Origin: Opisthocomus hoazin
Lineage: Eukaryota > Chordata > Aves > Opisthocomiformes > Opisthocomidae
Length of the DNA: 64,000 nt
NCBI RefSeq assembly: GCF_030867145.1
Contig: NC_134422.1
Span: forward strand, 13,526,531-13,590,530
Direction: 5' to 3'
Position numbers and translations under genes: made by a program. A model generated the notes under the pieces. That model saw nothing but the letters and a program-made list of their open reading frames with translations. It searched no databases and was not told where the DNA came from. This document shows, one piece after another, positions 14,301 through 22,972 of the stretch; the stretch's first letter is position 1; each line of letters begins with the position of its first letter.

Positions 14301-17300
14301 ACGGACACAGCACAGCGGCAGCCCCATTCCCTTCCTGTTCCCAGCGCTTCTCCCCAGGGCTGCATCGGTGTTTCTGCTGGCCGTGGCCCTGGGCAGGCAC
14401 CAGCTCAGGGGAGAGGCAGGGTAAGAAGCACCTTCCTAGCACCAGGGCAGCCAAGCACTGGCTAGGACGGGGTATGGCTGGGATGGCAGCATTCCTGCAG
14501 AGTTGGCTATGCATTTATTTATTTTATTTTTCATTGCCAACATTGCAAGGAGCTCTGGGATTTGCTTGGATCCCCCCACAGCCCCCCCCCCCCAATCTCT
14601 TTCTTCCCATCAGACTGGTGTTCTTCGGTGCTTCCTTTTCTTGTGCATTTAACAAAACATCTTCTACTGAGCAGGAGTTTCTTGGTATAATATTTCACTT
14701 CAGACTATGCTCTCTTTTTGAAGCAATTCCACCCTTGCCCTGCCTTTGCACTGTATCAAGTTAATCGTGTCCGTTGAGGATTTAAACCTGTTCTGTTCTC
14801 TGTGCTGTACAAGTCCTCAGCGTTGCTCTGCTTGCTCTCCCAAGTGTTCTCTTTGGTTTCTTTCCTCCCGTTACAGACTAGAATTCTGTTTTATCTTTTC
14901 TGGGATTTCTGTCCTACTTTGACTTCATTTGCTAGATTTGCCTATCACTAGCCTAAATATTAAATCTATCTGATTGCTTGCTGTTTAGATCAGTATCTTC
15001 CCAGCCCACAGCAAAACTAGATATAGTTTGTAGAAAGCAGGCTAACATAATATTATCTTTTAGCCTGGAATAGTTCTGTCTTGCTTCTGCACTTCACATT
15101 TTCCCTTTAAAATGTTTGCTGCATTTTTTTTTGCACGCGCATGTGTGTGTGTGTTATTTCATTGTGGTTTACTTTCTCATTTGCTACTGAAATGTAATTT
15201 GAAATGTAGCTAAATCTGCATCCCATATTCATAAACATATGGAAGTCTGATTATTTTGTTGTGGAACTGATAGTTGGGGGTGGGGAGGTTTTTCTTTGGT
15301 TTTGTTGTGGGGTTTTTTTGCTTCTGCTTTGCAAACCTAGAAGAACATTAGTCTGTAAAGGTAGAAGAATCCTACTCTACCTCTATCTTTGCTGGATTAT
15401 TTTTTTGGTTTTCTGTTACTTCTGCTACTCCCTTGCCAGCCGTAGTTTTTGGTTTTAATTACTTTTTTTTTCCTTTTCTTCATCTTACTTAAAGTTTTAG
15501 TCCTTTTGCTTTTTAATAATTTCAATATTCTTGCTGCCATAAATCCTTATTTTAGCAATCATAAGCTTGTCAAAAAATAAAGAGGGAGAGCAAGTGTCTT
15601 TATGGTACCTTTTCTGTCCTGAGTCACAGCTCTGTAGCTCCTCTATAAATTGCATCAACAAACAATGGCAGCTGCAGAAATACACAACTTTGCAGTTACT
15701 ACCTGTAACCTGCTGGCAAGCAAAATCTGATTAGTCTCTCCAAAGACCCAAGTTCCTTCTCTTTAGTTTGAAAGAACTGGACTAGTTGTGGGCATTGTGT
15801 TTTCCTTCTAGCTGTACCTCCTCTTTCGAAAACAGTTCTGTCTCTACTTTGCACATGAATCATGCTGAGCCAGCACCTTCCATTCCTAATCTCTACCCTG
15901 GTTTTTCCAGGTAGCCCCTCTTACTGAAACTCACACACTTCCCTTAATTGAAGTGGATAGAGAACTGGCTGAATGGCAGAACTCAGAGGGTTGTCATCAG
16001 CGGCGCTGAGTCTAGTTGGAGGCTGGTGACAAGCGGTGTCCCCCAGGGGTCAGTACTGGGCCCAGTCTTGTTTAACTTCTTCATCAACGACCTGGATGAA
16101 GAGTTAGAATGTACCCTCAGCAAGTTTGCTGATGACACCAAACTGGGAGGTGTGGTAGATACACCAGAAGGCTGTGCTGCCATTCAGCGTGACCTGGATA
16201 GGCTGGAAAGCTGGGCAGAGAGGAACCTGATGAGGTTCAACAAAGGCAAATGCAGGGTCCTGCACCTGGGGAGGAACAACCTCATGCACCAGTACAGGCT
16301 TGGGGTGGACCTGCTGGAGAGCAGCTCTGCGGAGAGGGACCTGGGTGTCCTGGTGGATGACAGGTTAACCATGAGCCAGCAGTGTGCCCTGGCTGCCAAG
16401 AAAGCCAATGGGATCCTGGGGTGCATCAAGAAGAGTGTGGCCAGCAGGAGGAGGGAGGTTCTCCTTCCCCTCTACACTGCCCTGGTGAGGCCTCATCTGG
16501 AGTACTGTGTCCAGTTCTGGGCTCCCCAGTTCAAGAAAGATGAAGAGCTACTGGAGAGAGTCCAGCGGAGGGCTACGAGGATGATGAGGGGACTGGAGCA
16601 TCTCCCCTACGAGGAGAGGTTGAGGGAACTGGGCTTGTTCAGCCTGAAGAAGAGAAGGCTGCGAGGGGACCTTATAAATGCCTACAAATATCTGAAGGGT
16701 GGGTGTCAGGAGGATGGGGCCAAGCTCTTTTCAGTGGTGCCCAGTGACAGGACAAGGGGCAATGGGCACAAACTGAGGCACAGGAAGTTCCGTCTGAACA
16801 TGAGGAGGAACTTCTTCCCTCTGAGGGTGACGGAGCACTGGCACAGGCTGCCCAGGGAGGTTGTGGAGTCTCCTTCTCTGGAGATATTCAAGACCCGCCT
16901 GGACGGGGTCCTGTGCGGCCTGCTGTAGGTGACCCTGCTTCGGCAGGGGGGTTGGACTAGATGACCCACAGAGGTCCCTGCCAACCCCTACTATTCTGTG
17001 ATTCTGTAATTTGCCTCTTGCTTTTGTTCCCTTGCTACATACTCCCTCTGCACCATACCGCAATTCCCTGGTGTCTTCATCCACTTCTTCAGCATGTTGC
17101 AAGCTCACTCTTCCTCTGCGAGTCTTGCAGTAAGGACCCTGTTGTTGGAAACGGCTGCTTACTCCAGAAGCTATGCCTTCTTCTGCTGTACACAAACATT
17201 TTCCAGGCTTCATCATTACATCCTGTCATTTGGGCAGCACCCAGGATCTTTAACAGAGTGCAACCTAAGGTCCTCTATAGAGCAGCCGAGTGGGCTTTGT

Positions 17301-20300
17301 ACAATTCTGCCATCAGTGAAACATGGGCAAATACCTGCTGACAGATAAACCCATTGCAGCTAATGCAACTGCACTTTTCATTTGAAGTGTAGGTTTCTAC
17401 AATAAAAGCACTGTCCTGAAATTTGTTCTGTGTAGAAAACATGTTTTGGCTTTGGTCTGTGTAGGGCTTCGTACACTTTTAGATGTCAGGAGTAACTAAT
17501 TGGTGATATTTTTTTAAATAATGGCCCTCAACAGTCTGACTTCCTTCTCTATTTTGTATGCTGTACTGGATTAAAGTACAATTTCCAAATGTTTTTGACC
17601 TTTAGAGAGCCAGTGCTTTTTTTGTTTGACTTAAATTGAAACCTGTGGAGAACATTTTGTCCTGTGGCCCAAATGACTCTGCTCCGATTGTCCTGTAAGT
17701 GTTTGCAGGGCTAGGGCCTCGGTTGTTGCTTCCTACACAGACATTTTCTCGTTAGCTGTGTTTTGATATAACGAAGCACAGGGCTATCTAGACAGCAGAA
17801 CATTCTTTTAAGTCATTTATGTCTACCAAGAAAAAGAATTGTCTGGCATTCAAGGTACTGATCATTGCTTCACTTTGTCCATCCTGAAATGTATATTTTT
17901 ATCCATGTCTGACAATTTTTACTGCATGTCAAAAACATCTTTTATGCTTTTCTTGATAGTTCTATGTTAATCTAATGTTCAGTAATCTGTAAAGCTTATA
18001 CTGTATCAACAAAATAACATTAATGTCTTTGTACCATAAAAGCTGTGGGTTAGAATCAATTTTATGTCACAGCTATCATCCTGATATAGTTGCAAAGCTC
18101 TGATGTAAACTAGATTATTGTGATTTCTGGGATACCTTCCTTTAAAAGTCTTATCTGCTAGAAGTGACCAGTTTAATACAGGTATTCACCAGAATTACAG
18201 CTACAAATTGTTAATCACCCAGAAGAGCATTAGGATACCTGCTTTTTGGGGAAGCCAGCTGGCAGTCCTTCTGAAGGAACTGGGAACCCTGTTCAAGTTG
18301 GAGAATCTACAAAAGAATTCTTGCTTGGCTGAGACTTTCTCTAAAGCCCTGCTCTACTGCTACACCAGCTGCACTCCCTTTGTGCAGCCAGAGCTTGCTT
18401 GTGTAGAGCAGCTGTAAGGTTACAATCCTGCTTCAATGGGAAGGAGTTTAGGTGAGAGGTAGTTCTGGGTTGTGTCTGCTGCTGATATATAATATTGATA
18501 CAACGGGAGGAGACAGTGGGCATTTAAGTCTTCAGAAAAGGCTCTTTAGAAGAAAGAAATGAAGATCACCACCCATCCCTATTCCTTGCCTCATTCTGCC
18601 TCTGCATCCCACATCACCTTAATTAAAACACCTTATCTTTCTTCAAGCCTCTGCTGGAACCCTAATGTGATGTCTCTGATTCCAGGTCCTGCTTGTTCCA
18701 AGGCACTGGTGGCACTACGTCGAATCCATTGACCCCATCACTGTCAGCATAAACTCTTGGATTGAACTGGTATTTTCCTTTTTGTATCATGGTGATGTAG
18801 CACTTCCATGTTTGCATATATTATAAAGAGTAGGAAAGATAATGAAAATAATCCCATCCCAGATTTGATGGCCTCAGAAGACACTTTTGAGCAGTTTCAG
18901 CAGTGCTTACATTTACATAGCATCTTTTATCCTCAAGATCCCAGAAAACTTTGCAGACTTGCGTGTTCTACTAGCATCATTTGTCAGCCACCACTAAAAT
19001 GCAGCTATGCTTTGCCAGTAGCAGAATATTCAATTCAGGGTTTTTACTAGGGAAAGCAGGGGGAGAAAAAGAAGAAGCATCTCTAGCAAGAAAACAGTGA
19101 AAATAATTGTGACCTGAGCAGAGAAATTATGCCACTCGGAACTCAGGCTGTCTTTCCTACTTAGCTGCATTGAGCAGGAGCTTTTGTAAGGATCAAGGCT
19201 GAAGCATTTTGTCCCTTTCCTGCCAGGTTCAGCGCTACTGGCTGTGCGTTATTTGGAGGCTGGCAAGGGAAGAGCCCTTATGGATACAGTTTTTCCTGAA
19301 GAACCTTCCAGGGTTACAGATTGAAAGCCCCAGTTCAGCAGAAATTACATGCAAGTAATCAATCAGGCAAACAACTAAACGCAAGCTAAACTTCTCATGT
19401 CCAATTTCTTATGGACTAGCTAGCTTTGTGCTAAACAGGGGACAAGACAGCAGCTTCACCTCAAGCACATGCTTACATGCAAAGCCAAGTTAGAATTTAA
19501 ATGAGGTTAGTGTGATAGGAAGGGGGTGGCAGAGGATTTTTGAATTTTCATTTCTCTGTGATAGTTTTGATTTGCCTGGAGTTGGATTTTCTCAAGTATT
19601 TAATTAATTTTCTTTTCCTCAGGCTTTGATTTTTCTTGCTCATGTTAACCAGTATGTATGGGATAGTTCCAGGGATATCATCTCAATGCTCCAGAAGGTT
19701 TTCTGATTCAAATTACTTGATCATTAATCCTAGCTTAATATAAAAAAGACCCTTTGAAATGATCTGTGAAAGCTACCTCACTATAAGACTTATTGCCTTT
19801 TTTTTTTTTTTTTTTAAACCTTTATTAGACTGAAATCTGCAGGGGAATGAACACACACGTTCAACTGCTGTTCAAAGACTACATGATATATTTCTTATAC
19901 CAACATCAAACCAAGCATTTGCAGAGTAGAGGAACTCACTTGGGTGTTTCCCTCATGGAGAAATTTTCCAGATGAGACTATGTATTTAGAAAGGACAGCA
20001 GGCCCACAGCCGGCACGGAACTGTTACACAGCCCTAAGTGCAGTCAGTCTGTCTCCAGTGCCAGAGAAAGCACCAGCAGTGTTGTAGAGCAGCCATTAAG
20101 CCTGGCTTCCATTTGAGCAGCCTTTGAGGTAATTCAGAGGAGCTGGCTGTATGCCCCCTACTTGGGAAGACCCTGATGTCAACACACACACACCGGTACC
20201 CTGAGTTGTGCCTCACAAATGGTCCCACTCGTGAGGAGCAGGTGAGCACCGGATCAGCTGTGCCAGGCTGGTGACTCCCAGGCAGCTGGGTGGTGCGTTA

Positions 20301-22941
20301 GCTGTAGCATTTCTAGCTGTTCATATGTGCTGCAAGAATGAAAAAATAGTGGAGCTAAACTCCATGGCCTTCCTGGTCATAAAGGTCTTGCAGAAGTCAC
20401 CAGGCATCCGTCTGGTGGCAGCAAGAGCAAGTAGTTGTGTACGGCATCACGAGCAGAGGAGCGTGTGCTGGATTGTGCTAATGAACACCACAGACACCCC
20501 CCTGCCCAGATACCAAATGCTGCCACAAACAAGTGTAGCTGTTGCAACCCAGCTGAAAGTTCCTTACAGAAATGATCCCTACAGCTGACGGCGGCAGCAC
20601 TGTTAGGTGCTGGGCAATCCGTCTATAAAAATAAATCCTGACATGGATGCTAGAAGACAATACTGAGAACATTTCCATTACCAAATCAAGCAGTTCTTGC
20701 TTGCAGCTGTTACCAGCTGCTTTCGTATTGACAGATGTGAATCATGCCAACATTTATAGTCCTAGTGAAACCATTAATTATATTGGCAAGACTTTAGAGT
20801 AGAAGTTTTAATTTGTTTTCAGCTGTATGTGAGCTGCTCAAAAAGTATTCCTTGCTTCCTAACATACTCTCATGCAATTGGGACAATTCTGTTATTCAGC
20901 AGACCAGGATGAATACCAAGAGTGCAACACCTTAAATAATTTCTGTGTGTAGATACCAAGCAGTGTTTTGGGGGCTGGTTATAGGAGACCATTAATAAGC
21001 CAAGCATGCAAAGCCACAAAATGCCAAGAGCACTTCCCCCTGCTTCTATCCCAAATTCTGCTCAGGGTTCCAGGATGAATTACTGCCTTCAACACTTATG
21101 CTAGACAAGATGCATGGTTGGCTTGATGTGTTCCCCAAAGCCACAGTTAGGCAGTTGAGGGCTGTGGGTTGACAAGGTTACATCTTTCTTCCAAAACGTG
21201 TATGTCTGAGCATCTCAATGAAAGCAAATTTATGTATCCACCTGTCATTGAAAGAACTATACCACTTATCTTATTTGGAGTCTTACTGTCTCCTTCCACA
21301 TACCCTTCCCTTCCACATACAAGAAAATCAGTTAAGTACAAAAGAAAGTTAGAAAGTTTAAAAAGATCCTATAAATTTTTGTTCTGTTATTCTAAACTAC
21401 TAGTCCCCAGCTGCACGAGGGGATGATGCGGAAAGTGAAGGCCCAAAACAAAGAAACAGTTACGAAGTATTTAGTTTTGCAGGAGAGCTTTAGGACAAAA
21501 CGTATTTTTCCTTGTGCTGCTGTTTAAATCTGCAGCAGTATGTCAGCTACAGTTACATGATAAAATATTTCCTGAACTTCCTTAAGACTCACTTTTGTGC
21601 TTCTGTAGCCCCAGATAGTTGCTGCCTTGTAACATCCTGTGTGTTTTAAGTACTTAAATTAGACATAATATATAAAGTTTGCTCTGGACTTTCATGGTCC
21701 TCCTAGTCCTAAAGAGCTATATAAATGCATATATTAATTGAATGCTAACACTGCACTGTAGTTTCAAGCACCAGATTCAATTAACAGAACACTAGTAAGG
21801 AAAAGGATTATATACACACACTAAAATCTATTTTTTGCAAATCCTTATTCAGAGGAGTAGTCACACCACGGTCTGTGCCGTTACTCATGCGTGAGCTGTA
21901 CGCATGTGTAGGAGCATCAGAAGTCTGAAGCCTTTCACCGACTTCACATGCACGAGTATGGCTTTGAGACTCAGACCATCCATTTGATTCTTCCCAAGTA
22001 CTTCCACATTTCTGCAGAGACCCAAGTGCTAATCTATCTCCAAACACTTTCTGTTCCCTTGAGGCAGGATGCAGATCATGAAGCCCGTGTAGAAGAAGCA
22101 ATAACTCGATTGCTGGTGTGTGCCATAAAATCTGCAGATGATCCCAGTGATGGAGATCTCTGGCTAAATCCCACAGAGGTAAGCCCTCTCTTGCTCCCAT
22201 TATAGCAGTGATAACAGAATTACTGACATTTTGCTTAGCTCCCCCTGAGTCTTTCTGCTGCCTGAGAAAGAATTTAAAATTCGTTCCCTTCACGTAGCAA
22301 AAGTAATTAATGGAAGATAATTGTGCAACACCAAATTGAAATGTATCTCGTTTTAACTGAGTGTATCCTGGGTGTTTTCTTAGGTTGAGGCAACATCCCA
22401 TGAAATCAATCTTCAGTACCTGAATAAAGCAGTGTCTGCGTATTTCAAGTGTCACAAGGCAGGTGTGTCAGAGCAGGCACGTCCCGGCAGCGCTGGCGCA
22501 GAGCGGAGGACAAGTGCATCGTGCAAGAGGAAGAAAAGGCAAGTTGGCTGTGAGCCAGAGGGCTGCAGATCACCAACCCATGGATTTGGCTTTTCAACAT
22601 CTGAAGCAGAAAAGTTGCAGACAATACCTTTTGGGCCTCATCTTATTCAAGTTTTAGCACAGCCTCAGGAAACAGGCTGGATGGGTGCGGTTGCAATTGA
22701 AAGTGACAGTAGAGATCTTCGCAATGAAAATGAAGGAGGACATTTTGGAAAATTACACTGCACCAGGAAGCAACTGGTAATGAGTAATGACCGTGAAACA
22801 CCTGCAGATCGAAGGGATTCGGACGGCAGTCCAGATGCCTCACAAACAGCCCTTTCTACCAATGACTTGCTAGACTGTTTGGTTAATCCGCATGTCATCA
22901 GTTTAGTGGCTCGGCTGCTGTTGGAGAAGACAAAAGTTTAG
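2117..22941 (+). CDS. HSPBAP1: HSPBAP1, JmjC-domain HSPB1-associated protein 1 (partial, six 3' exons)
   Basis: This is the spliced 3' part of HSPBAP1. Its product binds the small heat-shock protein HSPB1 (Hsp27) and carries a cupin/JmjC fold related to the FIH-type 2-oxoglutarate oxygenases. Six exons (2117-2301, 6432-6568, 9742-9913, 18686-18769, 22068-22178, 22384-22941) all have AG acceptors and GT donors, and their phases match. They give 1,247 bp of continuous frame, 414 whole residues plus stop. The human protein is about 488 residues as I recall it, so roughly the first 75-90 residues are coded upstream. The putative iron ligands are visible: HLD in TPCHLDSYG (H at 6522-6524, D at 6528-6530) and the distal H of RHWWHYVES (18713-18715). 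The C-terminal DLLDCLVNP block matches the family tail. Whether the protein has catalytic activity cannot be read from sequence. No frame damage is seen, so the gene looks functional. Confidence 0.95.
5290..5455 (-). mobile_element. MIR/CORE-SINE-like relic, reverse orientation
   Basis: The segment follows the order of a reverse-complemented MIR-type SINE. A degenerate CAGATGGGGAAACTGAGG-like block appears near 5346-5372, then TGATTTGCCCAAGACC, then a CCAGGAATTGAATCTG block like the RNA-derived part of MIR. It is highly diverged and was recognised by eye only. A profile search would settle the subfamily. Confidence 0.55.
5960..5990. repeat. (TTCC)n microsatellite
   Basis: Imperfect tandem TTCC/TTTCC units. 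The short open frames across it (Lys/Glu-rich on the minus strand) are repeat artefacts. Confidence 0.85.
6432..6568 (+). CDS. HSPBAP1: HSPBAP1 exon with HxD iron-binding motif
   Basis: The exon is 137 bp and follows the acceptor CTGTAG. It reads [16 protein letters not shown], then [20 protein letters not shown], then CNLVLQVQG, and ends with AG of a split arginine codon before GTAACA at 6569. CHLD supplies the first two putative Fe(II) ligands of the JmjC facial triad, in the usual TPxHxD setting. The following strand is the family's NLVxQVxGRK segment, which leads to the co-substrate-binding lysine in the next exon. It is too short to be obvious as a free-standing open frame. Confidence 0.95.
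7335..7535 (+). mobile_element. MIR-like ancient SINE relic, forward orientation
   Basis: The segment shows the MIR order: a TGCTGGGCAGTGCCACAGG block, then CATCATCTTATCTGTAAG resembling the CTCATCTGTAAAATGG core, then the tail CTTTGAGATCCTTGGATG. This tail is a hallmark of MIR-family elements shared among amniotes. It is strongly diverged. Confidence 0.55.
8546..8563. repeat. (A)n run
   Basis: A homopolymer run of about 18 A. I see no obvious retrotransposed body attached to it. Confidence 0.8.
9742..9913 (+). CDS. HSPBAP1: HSPBAP1 exon (JmjC core)
   Basis: The acceptor is TATTTTCAG ending at 9741. The exon completes the split arginine and reads [18 protein letters not shown], continues through [13 protein letters not shown] and [11 protein letters not shown], and ends VVTLSPGQ before the donor GTACCC at 9914. 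The lysine of RKRWHLFPP is in the position of the 2-oxoglutarate-contacting lysine of FIH-like enzymes. The exon is 172 bp, phase 2 in and phase 0 out. Confidence 0.95.
10370..10560 (-). mobile_element. MIR/L2-like relic, reverse orientation
   Basis: The order is GGTGCTTTGCAAGGATGTGA, then CCTGTTTTACTGAGAAAG, then AGTCACACAGGCAGACAG, then GAGAGCAGGGCTCAGGACTC. It parallels the reverse complement of MIR/L2-type tails (ACCCTATTTTACAGATGAGG, then GTCACACAGC, then the CCAGG block). It is diverged; the assignment is by eye. Confidence 0.5.
13514..14174 (+). mobile_element. CR1 LINE, 5'-truncated copy A
   Basis: This is a 3' fragment of a chicken-repeat-1 (CR1) non-LTR retrotransposon in HSPBAP1 sense orientation. 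It codes for the C-terminal end of ORF2p ([14 protein letters not shown] and [20 protein letters not shown] blocks). The 3' UTR carries the CR1 hallmark GGTTGGACTAGATGACC and ends ATTCTGTGATTCTGTG. Compared with copy B, one extra C at about 13917-13918 shifts the frame. The frame is open from 13517 up to there, and the remainder (ending [12 protein letters not shown], stop near 14091) lies in the next frame. It has no RT catalytic core and is inactive. Confidence 0.95.
14582..14593. repeat. (C)12 homopolymer
   Basis: Twelve consecutive C. This is a likely spot for sequencing length error. Confidence 0.8.
15141..15154. repeat. (TG)n microsatellite, short
   Basis: About seven TG units follow a GCACGCGCA stretch of alternating purine and pyrimidine. 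Confidence 0.75.
15951..17007 (+). mobile_element. CR1 LINE, 5'-truncated copy B with open RT fragment
   Basis: This is a second sense-oriented CR1 copy, starting inside the reverse transcriptase. An uninterrupted frame from about 15954 to the stop at 16926-16928 reads [27 protein letters not shown] and the catalytic FADDTKLGG box. It continues through the conserved LINE C-terminal segment to [12 protein letters not shown]. The ATG at 15948 is flanking DNA. The 3' end carries GTTGGACTAGATGACC and ATTCTGTGATTCTGT. It shares its last 660 bp with copy A at high identity by eye. The open frame indicates a fairly young insertion, but the missing 5' part makes it non-autonomous. Confidence 0.95.
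18686..18769 (+). CDS. HSPBAP1: HSPBAP1 exon with distal histidine ligand
   Basis: This exon is exactly 28 codons between GATTCCAG and GTATTTTC. It reads [17 protein letters not shown], then [11 protein letters not shown]. The WWH histidine is the third putative iron ligand of the JmjC/cupin fold, and the SxNxW motif is typical of the FIH-like group. It is only 84 bp, so it is easily missed without splice reasoning. Confidence 0.95.
18900..18970 (-). mobile_element. MIR-tail-like fragment, reverse orientation
   Basis: ACATAGCATCTTTTATCCTC followed by AAGATCCCAGAAAACTTTGC resembles the reverse complement of the MIR-type tail (AAAGCGCTTTGAGATCC...). That is the same tail seen forward near 7510-7530. 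It is short and diverged. Confidence 0.4.
19798..19815. repeat. (T)n run
   Basis: A homopolymer of about 17 T. It could be the reverse poly-A of an old retroposon, but no body is recognised. Confidence 0.75.
22068..22178 (+). CDS. HSPBAP1: HSPBAP1 exon after the JmjC domain
   Basis: This 37-codon exon lies between CTTGAGGCAG and GTAAGCCC. It starts [19 protein letters not shown] and ends DLWLNPTE. It corresponds to the helical segment following the JmjC core in HSPBAP1, and the WLNPTE junction motif is characteristic. The next intron is only 205 bp. Confidence 0.93.
22179..22383 (+). other. HSPBAP1 last intron, 205 bp
   Basis: This very short GT...AG intron separates the WLNPTE exon from the terminal exon. 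Its antisense open frame spans intron and exons and is a shadow. Confidence 0.85.
22384..22941 (+). CDS. HSPBAP1: HSPBAP1 terminal coding exon
   Basis: The exon follows TTTTCTTAG and carries 185 residues and a TAG stop at 22939-22941. It begins [20 protein letters not shown]. The middle is a weakly conserved charged linker (RKRKKRQ-like stretch near 22525). It ends with two recognisable blocks, [17 protein letters not shown] and [12 protein letters not shown], followed by VARLLLE. The linker is unlike the human sequence as I recall it, while both flanks are well kept. That is normal for this family. Confidence 0.93.
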   Translation, partial: VEATSHEINLQYLNKAVSAYFKCHKAGVSEQARPGSAGAERRTSASCKRKKRQVGCEPEGCRSPTHGFGFSTSEAEKLQTIPFGPHLIQVLAQPQETGWMGAVAIESDSRDLRNENEGGHFGKLHCTRKQLVMSNDRETPADRRDSDGSPDASQTALSTNDLLDCLVNPHVISLVARLLLEKTKV

Positions 22942-22966
22942 TGCCAGAGTGCTTTATCATTTCTAA

Positions 22967-22972
22967 AATAAA
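22967..22972 (+). terminator. HSPBAP1 polyadenylation signal AATAAA
   Basis: A canonical AATAAA lies 26 bp past the HSPBAP1 stop, with TG/GT-rich sequence (TTGTTGTGGGTG) just downstream, as expected of a cleavage site. If used, the 3' UTR is very short, about 45-50 bases. Other distal signals could also be used. Confidence 0.6.

Larger units (their letters stand above)
14175..15950 (+). other. Intronic spacer between the two CR1 copies
   Basis: T-rich unique intron sequence with a (C)12 run (14582-14593) and short (TG)n. No gene or mobile element is recognised. Confidence 0.6.
9914..18685 (+). other. HSPBAP1 intron, 8.8 kb
   Basis: This is the largest visible intron. It holds a reverse MIR/L2-like relic (about 10370-10560), two sense-oriented CR1 LINE fragments (13514-14174 and 15951-17007), a (C)12 run (14582-14593) and a short (TG)n (15141-15154). 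I see nothing coding except the CR1 reverse-transcriptase remnants. Confidence 0.8.
18770..22067 (+). other. HSPBAP1 intron, 3.3 kb
   Basis: GT...AG intron. It has a reverse MIR-tail-like fragment near 18900-18970 and a long T run at about 19798-19815. No other feature is recognised. Confidence 0.75.

Noticed and set aside
21808..22455. 215-codon minus-strand frame over the last HSPBAP1 introns and exons
   Set aside because: It is antisense to well-supported exons and has no motifs of its own.
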